64,000 bases of DNA from Pseudomonadota bacterium (GCA_023433705.1 JAEYUC010000081.1:1-64000); one strand, 5' to 3'. Positions 17,799 through 29,140 are shown, numbered from the stretch's first letter. Numbers and translations are program-made. The notes: generated from the letters alone by a model not told the origin.

Positions 17799-20498
17799 AT
17801 GAACACTCCGAAGAATCTGACCGGCCTGTCGATCAGCCTGCTCGCATTCGCGATGAGCGCATCCACGCTCGCGGCGGAAACCGCGAAGCCGGACGAGGAG
17901 AAAGAGGACGCCGAGAACCTCGAGGAAATCCTCGTCACGGGCTCGCTCATTCCGCGCGAGACGAACGACGGCATGTCTCCCATTACCGTGGTCACGGCCG
18001 AAGACATGGCCGAGAAGGGCCTGATGTCGATCGGCGACGTCATGGACTCGCTGACCGAGAACAGCGGCTACACCGAAGGCAAGGCGTCGAACCTGCTCGG
18101 CCGCTTCACCACCGGCGGCCAGGAGGTCAACATCCGCGGCTTCGGCACCGGACGCACGCTGATCCTGCTCAACGGCCGCCGGCTCGCGGACTATCCACTG
18201 CCGTTCGGTGGCGAGCAGAACGGCGTGGACGTCGGCGCGATCCCGATGTCGGCGCTGGCGCGGGTCGAACTACTGTCCGCCGGCGCGTCCGCCATCTACG
18301 GATCCGACGCCGTCGGCGGCGTGATGAACTTCATCACCAAGCGCGACATGGACCAGACCGAGGCGAGCCTGACCGCCGGCAGTTTCCAGGGCGGCGCGGG
18401 CGAAACGCTGATGGGCTCCGTGATCACGGGCAATTCGTTCCAGCGCGGCTCCTTCACGATCGGCCTCGACGCGTTCGTGAACGAGCAGATCCTCGCGAGC
18501 GATGTCGACTACCTGAAGAAACACGCGCCCTACAACGCCGGCCTCGTTTCGATCCAGCGGAATACTCCGCCGGCGCCCGTGACCTCTGTCGTTTCGCCCG
18601 GGGCCTGCGCACCGTTGGGACTAGAATTCGCCGAAGACTCCTGCATTGGCGAAGTCAGCCACACGATCTCCTTGCAACCAGAGATACGCCAGGTCTCGGG
18701 CTTCTTCGACGGACGCTTCGACCTGACCGACAACCTCGAACTGTTCGGCACCGGCATCGTCACGGACAACAACTACCGGACGCGCAGCAACGTGCTGTTC
18801 TGGAACGGCGTAGTCGCGAACGAGGGCATGTCCTCGGCCGTGTTCCTGACGCGCGGGTTCACCGACGACGAGCTCGGCTCTTCCGACATCGAGTCCAGCC
18901 AGCGCATGTGGACCGCGACCGTCGGCATCAAGGGCGGCCTGCAGCTCGGCGACGACCAGTGGCACTGGGACGTCAGCTACTCGCACGCGCGTTATCAGAC
19001 CCGCGAGACGTCCATCAACCTCAAGGAAGAGGGCATCCGCGACTGGATCCTCGACGGCGCGTCGTCCGTCACCTCGGATCCGATGCAGCAGTACACGTTC
19101 TTCGTGGACGACGACTTCTACGACAACCGGCTCGTCGACAACATCGCTCGACCCGTTGGCGCCGCGGACGTGGATGCGCTGATTGGCGAGAACATCATGC
19201 GCGCCAACGCGTCGTCGCAGTTCCTCACGTTCACTCTCGACGGAACACTGGGCGACCTGGGCTTCCTCTACAAGCCGCTCAAGTTCGCGCTGCGCTCGGA
19301 GATCGCCCGCCAGACTACCGAGATTGTTCCCGATGAGCGCTCGCTGAACACCGACGGCGAGGGCTGGTACAACATCGGCGCGATATCGTCGCGCGGCGAG
19401 CGCGACCGCAAGGCCCTGGCGCTCGAGCTCGCGATCCCGGCGCTGTCGAGGCTGGACATCTCGCTCGCCGGACGCGTCGATCACTACAGCGACGCGTCCA
19501 GCATCTCGAGCCGGCCCTCGGGGCAGGTGAAGTTCCTGTTCCGCGCCAACGATTGGCTCAAGATCCGCGGTGGTTACTCGCAGACCTTCCGCGCGCCGGA
19601 CATGTTCAATCTCTACGGCGAGTCCGACGCGTTCCAGACCATCGCCGACTTCTCGGCGCCGGGATGTTTCGATGGCGAAGTCTATGTGTGCGGCTTCAGC
19701 ACCATCGCGACGACGCGCCGCCCGGACACCGGGCTCACCGAGGAGCACGGAAACGACTATGGCGTCGGCATCATCTGGACTCCGATCACCCAATTCGGCG
19801 TCAGCCTCGACTGGTACCGCATCAAGCTCGAGGATCTCGTCGTCACCGAAAGCGCGTACGACACGCTGCTGCGCGAATGGCAGTGCGACAACGACGTGCT
19901 CGAGGGGTCTTCGCAGTTGTGCGCGGACGTCCGCGGCCGCATCACGCGCAACGGCTTCGGCGCCGTCGAACACATCACCGTGCAGCCGATCAACCAGGAC
20001 AGCATGCAGCGCGAGGGCCTCGACCTGCGCGCGGACTTCACGTACGAGTCGGAGAAGCTGGGTCAATTCACGACGACCCTGTTCTATTCGAAGGTCCTGA
20101 AGTTCGAGCTGAGCAGCTTCGAGGGCGATGAGCCGATCGACCTGCGCTACGGCTGGCAGGGTCAATCCACCCCGGAAAACGCGATGAGCCTGACGCTCGC
20201 CTGGAACAACCCGATCTCGGCGGGCAAGTCGGTCGGCGCGGCGCTGTACGTGAATCGCAATGGCGGCGTCTACAACTTCTCGCAGACGCAGTTCCTCGAG
20301 CCGCTCTACGACGTGAACCTCACGGCGCGTTACCAGTTCAGCGCGCGGGCCGAGGTGAGTCTCACGCTGGACAACATCCTGTACAGCAAGCCGCAGGACA
20401 ACGGCGGCGGCATCTGGCCTTACTACTGGGCGCACCTGCAGAACGGCAACGCGCTCGGGCGCGCCGCGTACCTGTCGATGCGCTACTCGTTCGATTGA
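17799..20498 (+). CDS. TonB-dependent outer-membrane receptor
   Basis: The 899-residue receptor has a signal peptide ending near STLAAE, then an acidic linker and a TonB-box-like EEILVTGS near 48. The plug domain (about 60-185) shows VNIRGFGTGRTLILLNGRR and ASAIYGSDAVGGVMNFITK, and the 22-strand barrel fills the rest. It would import a scarce nutrient through the outer membrane using TonB energy; the ligand is unknown. The frame is open far upstream inside the autotransporter, but the signal peptide fixes ATG 17799. It is followed by a peptidase gene overlapping its stop, which hints at peptide or protein-derived substrates. Confidence 0.93.
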   Translation: MNTPKNLTGLSISLLAFAMSASTLAAETAKPDEEKEDAENLEEILVTGSLIPRETNDGMSPITVVTAEDMAEKGLMSIGDVMDSLTENSGYTEGKASNLLGRFTTGGQEVNIRGFGTGRTLILLNGRRLADYPLPFGGEQNGVDVGAIPMSALARVELLSAGASAIYGSDAVGGVMNFITKRDMDQTEASLTAGSFQGGAGETLMGSVITGNSFQRGSFTIGLDAFVNEQILASDVDYLKKHAPYNAGLVSIQRNTPPAPVTSVVSPGACAPLGLEFAEDSCIGEVSHTISLQPEIRQVSGFFDGRFDLTDNLELFGTGIVTDNNYRTRSNVLFWNGVVANEGMSSAVFLTRGFTDDELGSSDIESSQRMWTATVGIKGGLQLGDDQWHWDVSYSHARYQTRETSINLKEEGIRDWILDGASSVTSDPMQQYTFFVDDDFYDNRLVDNIARPVGAADVDALIGENIMRANASSQFLTFTLDGTLGDLGFLYKPLKFALRSEIARQTTEIVPDERSLNTDGEGWYNIGAISSRGERDRKALALELAIPALSRLDISLAGRVDHYSDASSISSRPSGQVKFLFRANDWLKIRGGYSQTFRAPDMFNLYGESDAFQTIADFSAPGCFDGEVYVCGFSTIATTRRPDTGLTEEHGNDYGVGIIWTPITQFGVSLDWYRIKLEDLVVTESAYDTLLREWQCDNDVLEGSSQLCADVRGRITRNGFGAVEHITVQPINQDSMQREGLDLRADFTYESEKLGQFTTTLFYSKVLKFELSSFEGDEPIDLRYGWQGQSTPENAMSLTLAWNNPISAGKSVGAALYVNRNGGVYNFSQTQFLEPLYDVNLTARYQFSARAEVSLTLDNILYSKPQDNGGGIWPYYWAHLQNGNALGRAAYLSMRYSFD

Positions 20499-22525
20499 GC
20501 ATCGTGAACCGGTTGATCGTCACCGCGCTGGTCGCGTCTCTCGCCGTTTCGACGGCGATGGCGGCGGCGCCCGCGCGTCCGCCACTCGAGCTGACCGACA
20601 TCATCGCGAGGCCCAAGTACCTGGAATTGAAGATTTCGCCGGATGGCAGGTACTTCGCCGGCACCGCGGTGACCGACGAGGGCAGGGCGGTGCTGCACAT
20701 CCTCGACCGGCGGACGATGTCGGTCGTACACACCGAGGCGTACGAAGGCCCACTGGGAGTCGGCGAGATCAGCTGGCACGACGACGATCACCTGCTGATC
20801 AATTCCACGTACAAGAGCGAACTGGCGGAAGGACGGGGCAGCGCGGGCCTGTTCCTGCTCGACATTCGCACCAAGGACATTCGCAGGGTCTGGAGCGGCG
20901 ACGGTACCTCGGACTACGGCGGCTTCGAGGGCGCCGAGGTCGGGCGCCGCATCGACGACTCTCACTACTGGCTGACCGTCGGTCCTTCCGGTTCCACCTA
21001 CTCGGAATTCCCGTTCGTCTATCTCTACAAGCTGAACATCTTCACCGGCCGCGCGACCCGGGTGATGAAGTCGCCGTCACGGGTCGCGAGTTTCGTGTTC
21101 AACAACGACAACGAAGTCACTCATGCGGTCGGCGCACTGCCCGACGACTTCGATTCGACCGTGGTCCACAAACGCGTCGACGGCGAATGGGTGCTCGAGG
21201 GAATCTACTCCAACAGCAAGGGTGCAAGCGTTCCGGTCCGCTGGCACAAGTTCGATCCCGACAGGATTCTTTACCGCGACAACACCGACGCGCAGACCAT
21301 CGGCTATTTCTGGGTCGACGCGAAGACGGGCAAGAAGGAGCTCATCTACCGCGATCCGCGCGTCGATCTCGACGAGGTCGTCTTCAACGAGGACGACGAG
21401 GCGATCGCGGTCAAGAGCCAGTACGACTACCCGACGTACCTGCCGCTCGTGCCCGACGACCGCCAGGTGAAGCGGCGCCAGCGGCTGGTGGCGGCCTTTC
21501 CGGGTAGTTCGATCGCGATGGAGTCTTCGACCGCCGACGGGCTCGAACACGTTCTGCGCGTCCACAGCGACCGCGAGCAGGGGCAGTTCTATCTGTGGAA
21601 CGAGTACGACGGGAAAATCCGCCACTTGCTCGATCCGCGTCCGCGCGTGAAGGCGAAGGATTTCCCGCAGACGCATGCCGTGAAGTTCAAGGCGCGCGAC
21701 GGCCTCGATCTCGTCGGTTACCTGACCGTTCCCAGCCACAAGGAAATGAAGAAGCTGCCACTGATCGTGCTGCCGCACGGCGGACCGCACGGCGTGCGCG
21801 ACTACTGGGGCTACGACATGGAAGCCGCGACCTTCGCCAACGCGGGTTACGCCGTGCTCAAGGTCAACTACCGCGGCTCGGGTGGCTACGGCAAGGACTT
21901 CCACTACGCGTGGTATCGCCACTGGGGTCTCGAGATGCAGGACGATCTCGAGGACGGCGTGTTGTGGGCCGCGCAGGCGGGCATCGCGGATCTCGATCGC
22001 GTCTGCATCTATGGCGCCTCGTACGGTGGCTACGCGGCGTTGATGGGTGTCGTGAAGACACCCGACCGCTACAAGTGCGCGATCGGTTACGTCGGCGTCT
22101 ACGATCTCAACATCATGCACGGCGTCGGCGACGTCAGCCGCTCGCGGGCCGGACAGAAATATCTCGACGCCGCGCTGGGTACGGATCCCAACGACCGCGC
22201 CGCACGCTCGAGCACACCCAATGTTGCGAAGATCAAGGCGCCGGTTTTCCTCGTACACGGCATGCAGGACGACCGCGCGCACTTCCAGCACTACGTCGAA
22301 ATGCGCGACGCGCTGAAGAAGCGCAACCACCGCTTCGAAACGCTGCTGGTGCCCCGCGCCGGCCACGGCGCGCGCGATCTGGCCAGCGTGCGCGAGATCA
22401 GCTGCCGCATGATCGATTTCTTCGACCGCCACATCGGCGACAAGAAGCCGACCGACGCGCCGGACGATTGCCAGTTCCCGGGCTCGAAGAAACTGCCTTA
22501 TGAATATTTCGAGGGGTCCAGATGA
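20495..22525 (+). CDS. secreted S9 family serine peptidase
   Basis: The 676-residue protein has a signal peptide (LVASLAVSTAMAAA), an N-terminal beta-propeller region (about 30-410) and a C-terminal alpha/beta hydrolase. The nucleophile lies in GASYGGY (Ser509), the Asp in GMQDDRAH and the His in RAGHGARD. This is the prolyl-oligopeptidase (S9) arrangement, so it likely trims oligopeptides in the periplasm or outside. The TTG at 20495 overlaps the receptor's TGA (TTGA); GTG at 20504 is an alternative with the same signal peptide. Coupling to the receptor suggests processing of an imported peptide. Confidence 0.9.
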   Translation: MSIVNRLIVTALVASLAVSTAMAAAPARPPLELTDIIARPKYLELKISPDGRYFAGTAVTDEGRAVLHILDRRTMSVVHTEAYEGPLGVGEISWHDDDHLLINSTYKSELAEGRGSAGLFLLDIRTKDIRRVWSGDGTSDYGGFEGAEVGRRIDDSHYWLTVGPSGSTYSEFPFVYLYKLNIFTGRATRVMKSPSRVASFVFNNDNEVTHAVGALPDDFDSTVVHKRVDGEWVLEGIYSNSKGASVPVRWHKFDPDRILYRDNTDAQTIGYFWVDAKTGKKELIYRDPRVDLDEVVFNEDDEAIAVKSQYDYPTYLPLVPDDRQVKRRQRLVAAFPGSSIAMESSTADGLEHVLRVHSDREQGQFYLWNEYDGKIRHLLDPRPRVKAKDFPQTHAVKFKARDGLDLVGYLTVPSHKEMKKLPLIVLPHGGPHGVRDYWGYDMEAATFANAGYAVLKVNYRGSGGYGKDFHYAWYRHWGLEMQDDLEDGVLWAAQAGIADLDRVCIYGASYGGYAALMGVVKTPDRYKCAIGYVGVYDLNIMHGVGDVSRSRAGQKYLDAALGTDPNDRAARSSTPNVAKIKAPVFLVHGMQDDRAHFQHYVEMRDALKKRNHRFETLLVPRAGHGARDLASVREISCRMIDFFDRHIGDKKPTDAPDDCQFPGSKKLPYEYFEGSR

Positions 22526-23004
22526 GGGCGCTGCTCCCGCTCGTCGCCTTCCTGGCGGTCTCGCCTGCGTACGCGCAACCGACGTTCGAGAGGCCCGACT
22601 GCTCGGCGTTCGCCGGCGCGCCGAAACCCGAGGTCCGGTGTTTTCGCGAGATCCACCAGGCCTGGCGGGAACAGAACTTCGCCGCGCTGCAGAAGGCCGG
22701 ACTGATGTTCGTCTACATGGAACGGCCCGACATCGAGTCCGCGCCCAAAGCGCGCGAGGCGATCGAGCGGAAAGTCGAAGGCTCATTCCTGATCCGCTTC
22801 TCCGTCGCGACGGATGGAAAAGTCAGCGAGGTGAAAGTCGAGCAAGTCACCGATGGGATCGAACCACTCGCGAAATTGTGGGCCGACTCGATCCGGCGTT
22901 GGACCTTCGTGAAGACCGGGCAGCCCGTCTCCAACGTGGAGTATCGCCGGATCTACCTGTATCCCAAGGACGAAACGAAACAGCATGACGACAGAGTGCA
23001 CTGA
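22522..23004 (+). CDS. secreted TonB-C/AgmX-like domain protein
   Basis: The 160-residue protein has a signal peptide (LLPLVAFLAVSPAYAQ). Its C-terminal domain resembles the TonB C-terminal or AgmX/PglI fold: GSFLIRFSVATDGKVSEVKV, then SIRRWTFVKTGQPV and a final strand RRIYLY. Unlike true TonB it has a cleavable-looking signal and no Pro-rich periplasm-spanning segment, so it is probably free in the periplasm. It starts at the ATGA overlapping the peptidase stop and ends 20 bases inside the next gene. It might modulate or mimic TonB at the neighbouring receptor; that is inference. Confidence 0.72.
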   Translation: MRALLPLVAFLAVSPAYAQPTFERPDCSAFAGAPKPEVRCFREIHQAWREQNFAALQKAGLMFVYMERPDIESAPKAREAIERKVEGSFLIRFSVATDGKVSEVKVEQVTDGIEPLAKLWADSIRRWTFVKTGQPVSNVEYRRIYLYPKDETKQHDDRVH

Positions 23005-24124
23005 ACATCCCGCCGACGTGGTCGCGGATGCAACCGCGGCGGCCGAGGCGGCTCCCGTTGAAGCGAAAAACGAAAAGCAGTCTCCGCCCGCAAACGAGCC
23101 GGTGAAGAAGTCCTGCTCGCCCGGCATCACCGTCTGGATGAACCGCAACCGGGTTTCGCTCGCGTTCACCTCCTATCAAAGTGGCCGGTTGTACCTGCTC
23201 GGATCGGATCAGAAAGGGCGCCTGTCGTTTCACGAACGGATCTATCAGCGTGCGATGGGCATCGTCGCCGACGGACAGCGCCTCTTCATGGGCGGGCTGT
23301 ACCAGATTTGGCGCTTCGAAAACGTCTTGCGCGAAGGGCAGACGGCGAACGGGATGTTCGATCGTTGCTACGTGCCGCGTAACGCGCAGTTCACAGGCGC
23401 CGTCGACATCCACGAGCTCGGCCTGCGCCAGGACGGCGGCGTCGTGTTCATCAATTCGCGATACAACAGTTTGTGCGCGCCCAGCGTCACGCACAGCTTC
23501 AAGGTCATCTGGAAGCCGCCGTTCATCAGCCAGATCGTGCCGGAGGATCGCTGCCACCTGAACGGTCTCGCGATGAAGGACGGCAAGCCGAAATACGCGA
23601 CCGCCGTGTGCAGGTCGGACACGATCGATGGCTGGCGCGACCGCCGGCACGACGGCGGCGTCGTGATCGACATCGAGACCAACGAGATCGTGTGCGAGGG
23701 TCTCTCGATGCCGCATTCGCCGCGCTGGGCCGACGGCAAGTTGTGGGTGCTGAACTCTGGCACGGGTCATCTGGGCACGGTGGACTTCGACACCCGGCAA
23801 TTCGTGCCGAAGATTTTCTGCCCCGGCTTCCTGCGCGGTCTCGCCATCAAGGGCCACTACGCGGCGGTCGGATTGTCGAAGCCGCGTTACGCGCGCTTCG
23901 ACGGCCTCGACTTGCAGAAGAATCTCGAGCAGAAGGACAGCCAGGCCTGGTGCGGTGTGCAGATCCTGGATCTGCGCACCGGCACCGTCGTCGAGTGGGT
24001 CCGGCTCGACGGGCCGGTGACCGAATTGTTCGACGTTGCGTTCATCGAGGGCGTCAGATGCCCGATGGCGCTGGGGCAGCAGAGCCCGGAAAACCTGTCG
24101 CTGATCACGATCGAGGGCGACTGA
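22985..24124 (+). CDS. TIGR03032-like propeller protein
   Basis: The 379-residue protein has no signal peptide. After an Ala/Glu/Lys-rich first 45 residues comes a region typical of the TIGR03032/DUF4915 family: YQSGRLYLLG near 58, RAMGIVADGQRLFMG near 82, INSRYNSLC near 150, MPHSPRWADGKLWVLNSGTG near 240, and CPGFLRGLAI near 280. The family is predicted to form a beta-propeller and has no proven function. The gene overlaps the preceding one by 20 bases, so it is the last member of the autotransporter/receptor/peptidase run. A cytosolic location would set it apart from its exported neighbours. Confidence 0.78.
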   Translation: MTTECTEHPADVVADATAAAEAAPVEAKNEKQSPPANEPVKKSCSPGITVWMNRNRVSLAFTSYQSGRLYLLGSDQKGRLSFHERIYQRAMGIVADGQRLFMGGLYQIWRFENVLREGQTANGMFDRCYVPRNAQFTGAVDIHELGLRQDGGVVFINSRYNSLCAPSVTHSFKVIWKPPFISQIVPEDRCHLNGLAMKDGKPKYATAVCRSDTIDGWRDRRHDGGVVIDIETNEIVCEGLSMPHSPRWADGKLWVLNSGTGHLGTVDFDTRQFVPKIFCPGFLRGLAIKGHYAAVGLSKPRYARFDGLDLQKNLEQKDSQAWCGVQILDLRTGTVVEWVRLDGPVTELFDVAFIEGVRCPMALGQQSPENLSLITIEGD

Positions 24125-24205
24125 CTCGCCAGGGTCAAATCGTGGCCTAACCTGCGCGGATTCATTAGCATGCGGTCCCCCGAAGCGAAACGAGAGGGAT
24201 CCTCC

Positions 24206-25054
24206 ATGCAATTCAAGAAATGGGTTACCGGTTTTGCCATCGCGGCGCTAGCCGCGGCCGCGACGGTCGGCGTCGCCGCCGCGGACAAGAAGTCCGTGGA
24301 GGCGATCGAAAGCGCGGTCTCGGGCAGCTGGCGCAGCAACGACGCCAAGGCGCGCGACGCGGAGCGTCATCCGGTCGATGCACTCGCGTTCTGGGGGCTC
24401 AAGCCCGGGATGGCCATTCTCGAGATTCAGCCCGGCGGCGGCTGGTGGACCGAAATCCTCGCCCCCTACGCAAAGCTCACGAAGGGTGAGTTCTACGCGA
24501 CGGCGGCGGACCTGGACGATCCGGCCCTCTCCGAAAACGCGAAGAAGGGTCGCGCCGATTTCGCGGCCAAATTCGGCGACGAAAACGTGTACGGCAAGGT
24601 GAACCTCGTGAACTGGGGACCGAAGGCCGCGCTGCCGGCGGACAAGTTCGACTTCGTATTGCTCGCGCGCGGCATGCACGGCTGGATCCGCCAGGGCGCC
24701 GCCGACGCGAACCTCGCGAAGATCTTCGCGGGCGTGAAGCCGGGCGGCATCCTCGCGATCGAGCAGCATCGCGCGCCCGCGAACCAGGATCCTTCGGTCT
24801 TCAACGGCTACGTGCCCGAGCAGACGGTCATCGATCTGGCGACCAAGGCGGGCTTCAAGCTCGACGCGAAGTCCGAGATCAATGCGAATCCGAAGGACAC
24901 CAAGGATCATCCGTTCGGCGTCTGGACGCTTCCGCCGGTCCGGCAATCGTCCGAAGGCGGCAAGCCGGTCGATCCGTCGTTCGATCGCGCCAAGTACGAC
25001 GCGATCGGCGAATCGGATCGCATGACGTTGCGCTTCGTGAAGCCGAAGAAGTAA
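24206..25054 (+). CDS. exported class I methyltransferase-like protein
   Basis: The 282-residue protein begins with a clear signal peptide (MQFKKWVTGFAIAALAAAAT, then VAAAD). A methyltransferase fold follows, with motif I as LEIQPGGGWWTEILAPY near 72, an acidic turn ATAADLDDP near 98, FDFVLLARGMHGW near 150 and VKPGGILAIEQHRA near 180. ATG 24206 is preferred over 24170 because it gives the signal peptide and has GAGAGGGAT nearby. SAM is not expected in the periplasm, so the substrate and even the activity are open. An 81-base gap separates it from the upstream gene; the DUF502 gene follows after 10 bases. Confidence 0.78.
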   Translation: MQFKKWVTGFAIAALAAAATVGVAAADKKSVEAIESAVSGSWRSNDAKARDAERHPVDALAFWGLKPGMAILEIQPGGGWWTEILAPYAKLTKGEFYATAADLDDPALSENAKKGRADFAAKFGDENVYGKVNLVNWGPKAALPADKFDFVLLARGMHGWIRQGAADANLAKIFAGVKPGGILAIEQHRAPANQDPSVFNGYVPEQTVIDLATKAGFKLDAKSEINANPKDTKDHPFGVWTLPPVRQSSEGGKPVDPSFDRAKYDAIGESDRMTLRFVKPKK

Positions 25055-25064
25055 GTCGCACGCG

Positions 25065-25640
25065 ATGAAACAGATTGGCGGCATCCTGCTCAAGGGCCTG
25101 GTGACGATCCTTCCGATCGGCCTGACGATCTACTTCGTCTACTGGCTGGGCGTCACCACCGAGAGCCTGTTGTCGCAACCCATCAAGTGGCTGGTCGGGC
25201 CGAACTACTGGCCCGGCATGGGCGTGTTGACGGGCTTCCTGCTCCTGTTCGTGGTCGGGCTCGCGGTGAACGCGTTCGTCGTTCGCCGCGTGCTCGGTCT
25301 CGGCGAGGAGCTGCTGCTGCGCGTGCCGGTGGTGAAGACCGTGTACAGCGCGATCCGCGACATGACGCGGCTCGTCAACACCGAGAAACGCAAGGGCGAT
25401 CTCGACCGCGTCGTCACGATCGAATTCGAATTCGGCAAGCTGATAGGTTTCGTGACGCAGGAACACGCGAACACGCTCGGCATCGGGGGCGGGGACGACC
25501 TGGTCGCTGTCTATCTACCGATGAGTTACCAGATCGGCGGTTACACCGTGTACCTGCCGCGCAGCCGGCTCACCGAGACGGAACTCACCGTCGAGCAGGC
25601 CATGCGGATCGTCCTGACCGGCGGCGTCCGCGGCCGGTAG
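25065..25640 (+). CDS. DUF502 family membrane protein
   Basis: The 191-residue protein has two membrane helices near the N-terminus (about 8-28 and 50-70) and a soluble C-terminal domain. Conserved family features are GLVTILPIGLTIYFVYW, VKTVYSAIRDM near 95 and VYLPMSYQIGGYTVYLPRS near 150. DUF502 proteins are widespread and uncharacterised. The gene follows the exported methyltransferase by 10 bases and ends just before a strong hairpin shared with the convergent yciH-uup operon. Confidence 0.85.
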   Translation: MKQIGGILLKGLVTILPIGLTIYFVYWLGVTTESLLSQPIKWLVGPNYWPGMGVLTGFLLLFVVGLAVNAFVVRRVLGLGEELLLRVPVVKTVYSAIRDMTRLVNTEKRKGDLDRVVTIEFEFGKLIGFVTQEHANTLGIGGGDDLVAVYLPMSYQIGGYTVYLPRSRLTETELTVEQAMRIVLTGGVRGR

Positions 25641-25643
25641 GCA

Positions 25644-25703
25644 CCGGGTAAGAAATCGCGGAGTTAGCCGCGCAGCGAGCTAACTCCGCGATTTCTCACC
25701 CGG
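25644..25703 (+). terminator. bidirectional hairpin terminator
   Basis: A perfect 18-base stem (25651-25668 with 25679-25696) encloses a 10-base loop. An outer 6-base stem CCGGGT/ACCCGG (25644-25649 with 25698-25703) extends it after one mismatch. It fills the gap between the convergent DUF502 and yciH genes. A T-tract is absent on both strands, so it may block read-through by structure or Rho-assisted ending. Confidence 0.7.
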
Positions 25704-25706
25704 CAC

Positions 25707-25969
25707 CTACCCTCCGGCTTTCTTCACGTCGGTGTAGCCGAGTTTCTTGAGCTCATCCACCAGGCGGTCGCGGTGGTCGCCCTGGATTTCGATCACGCCG
25801 TTCTTCACGGTGCCGCCGGTGCCGCATTTCTTCTTGAGGGTGCTGCAGAGTTCTTCGAGCTGGGGGCCGGGCAGTGGAATGCCGCGGATGGCGCTCACGC
25901 CTTTGCCGCCGCGGTGCGCGGTTTCCTTCCAGATGCGGATCGCGGCGGCTTTCGGCGGTACTGCGGGCT

Positions 25970-25973
<4 letters not shown>
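25707..25973 (-). CDS. yciH: SUI1/eIF1-like translation factor YciH
   Basis: The 88-residue protein shows the SUI1 domain: HRGGKGVSAIRGIPL near 20, LCSTLKKKCGTGGTVKNG near 42, IEIQGDHRD near 62 and LKKLGYTDVKKAGG at the C-terminus. YciH binds the ribosome and is thought to influence initiation fidelity. Its start overlaps the end of uup by 4 bases (25970-25973), so it is the second gene of that operon and probably low in expression relative to uup. Confidence 0.93.
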
Positions 25974-27766
<1,793 letters not shown>

Positions 27767-27784
27767 GGGAACGTTATCGGCCGC

Positions 27785-29140
27785 TCACAGCGGATTCGCA
27801 AGCTCCAGCCAGATCCATTCCGTCGCGTCGGTGACGTTCGGGCCGCGCCCGCCCGTGGACGGATAGTTGTTGTCGTTCACGATCACGACGTGCTTGCGGT
27901 CCAGCACCTCGATCGCCTCGGTGGTGTGGTACGGAAATCGGAACGGCGTGCCGGGTGCCAGCGATTCGATGACGCCGCGCGCATTGCCGATCTGCAGCAG
28001 GTCGATGACCAGTTTCTTCGCGAGCGGCTTGCCGGCCTGCGCCTTGTCGAGATCGATCGAATAGACGCGCTTGGCCTTCGCGGCGTCGCCCTGTTCGCTG
28101 TCCCGCTCGATGACCACGAAGCGGTTGCCCTCGATGCGCGACACTTCGGTCACCGAGACCGTGTCCGGGTCCAGCGCATATATAAGTGTGCCGGGCAGCC
28201 ACTTTTTCGCCGTCGTATCGAATTTCAGCACTCGCAGCGTCTTCGGAGGATCGTCCGCGACCGTGCCTTCGAGAATGATCACGAGCGTGCGTCCGTCGCC
28301 CGCGAGGTCCATCGCTTCGATTCCGCGCGAGTGTTCGAGGCGCGACCTGGCCTTCCCGGCGAGCACCGCGGGATGATCCGGCGAATACACCGCGTCCGGT
28401 AGTTCGACCGGCGGCTCCAGCAATTCGCCGTCGATGGAGAAGTGGAGCAGCCACGGGCCGAACTCGTCGCCGATCCAGAACGTCTCGTCGGGCATCGCCA
28501 CGAGCGCTTCGGGATCGGCATCGGCGCCGGTCAGGAATCGCTCGGGCGTGTTCTCCTCGGCGATGCGCCACGGAAAGAACTTCGCGGGATCGGACAACTC
28601 GATGACGGCCTGCAACGCGCTGCGCGAGTCCCCGCCCGTGGCCGTCCGCGGACGCGCGTCGAATAGATAGATGGCCAGCCGGTAGTCGGGGCTGTTCCAC
28701 CTGCTGCCGTAGCCGTTGTCGGAGAGCGCCCACCAGGCGCCGGCCGTGGGACCCGGCTTGATCGAGCTCACGCCCTGGACGGGCTGCGCGTCGAAGCGCG
28801 GCGCCGCGCCACGTCTTCCTTCGTCGTTGAACTCGCCGGATGACGGCGGACCCCGAAACGCGTCGGCCGGCATGACGATGTGACCGATGAGTTCGACGGC
28901 GGGCGGGGGCGGCGGAGGCGGGGGCGCGACCGGCTTCGCGGCGGCGGGCCTGGATGTGGTGGGTTTCGCGGCGGGCTTGGCCGCGGGATTGGCCGAGGGC
29001 TTCGCGGCAGGCTTCGAACTACTCGCTTCCGGCTTCTTCGCCGTCTGCGCGACCGCATCTGCCGCGAACGGGAAAGCGAATGCGCACGCCGCGACTAGCG
29101 AGGCGGCGGCCGTCAGGACGCGCGATCGGGCAGCAAGCAT
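27785..29140 (-). CDS. secreted esterase-like/phytase-like protein
   Basis: The 451-residue protein has a signal peptide (about 1-32), then a 45-residue Ala/Lys/Pro-rich linker ending in a run of eight prolines. The catalytic-like domain runs from about 85 to the end. Marks of the esterase-like activity of phytase family are WALSDNGYGSR near 140, FWIGDEFGPWLLHF near 220, GIEAMDLAGDG near 275 and VIVNDNNYPS near 425. Such enzymes probably act on phosphoesters or lactones in the periplasm; activity here is unproven. It lies upstream of uup on the same strand (18 bases), perhaps by accident of packing. Confidence 0.78.
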   Translation of the reverse strand: MLAARSRVLTAAASLVAACAFAFPFAADAVAQTAKKPEASSSKPAAKPSANPAAKPAAKPTTSRPAAAKPVAPPPPPPPPAVELIGHIVMPADAFRGPPSSGEFNDEGRRGAAPRFDAQPVQGVSSIKPGPTAGAWWALSDNGYGSRWNSPDYRLAIYLFDARPRTATGGDSRSALQAVIELSDPAKFFPWRIAEENTPERFLTGADADPEALVAMPDETFWIGDEFGPWLLHFSIDGELLEPPVELPDAVYSPDHPAVLAGKARSRLEHSRGIEAMDLAGDGRTLVIILEGTVADDPPKTLRVLKFDTTAKKWLPGTLIYALDPDTVSVTEVSRIEGNRFVVIERDSEQGDAAKAKRVYSIDLDKAQAGKPLAKKLVIDLLQIGNARGVIESLAPGTPFRFPYHTTEAIEVLDRKHVVIVNDNNYPSTGGRGPNVTDATEWIWLELANPL

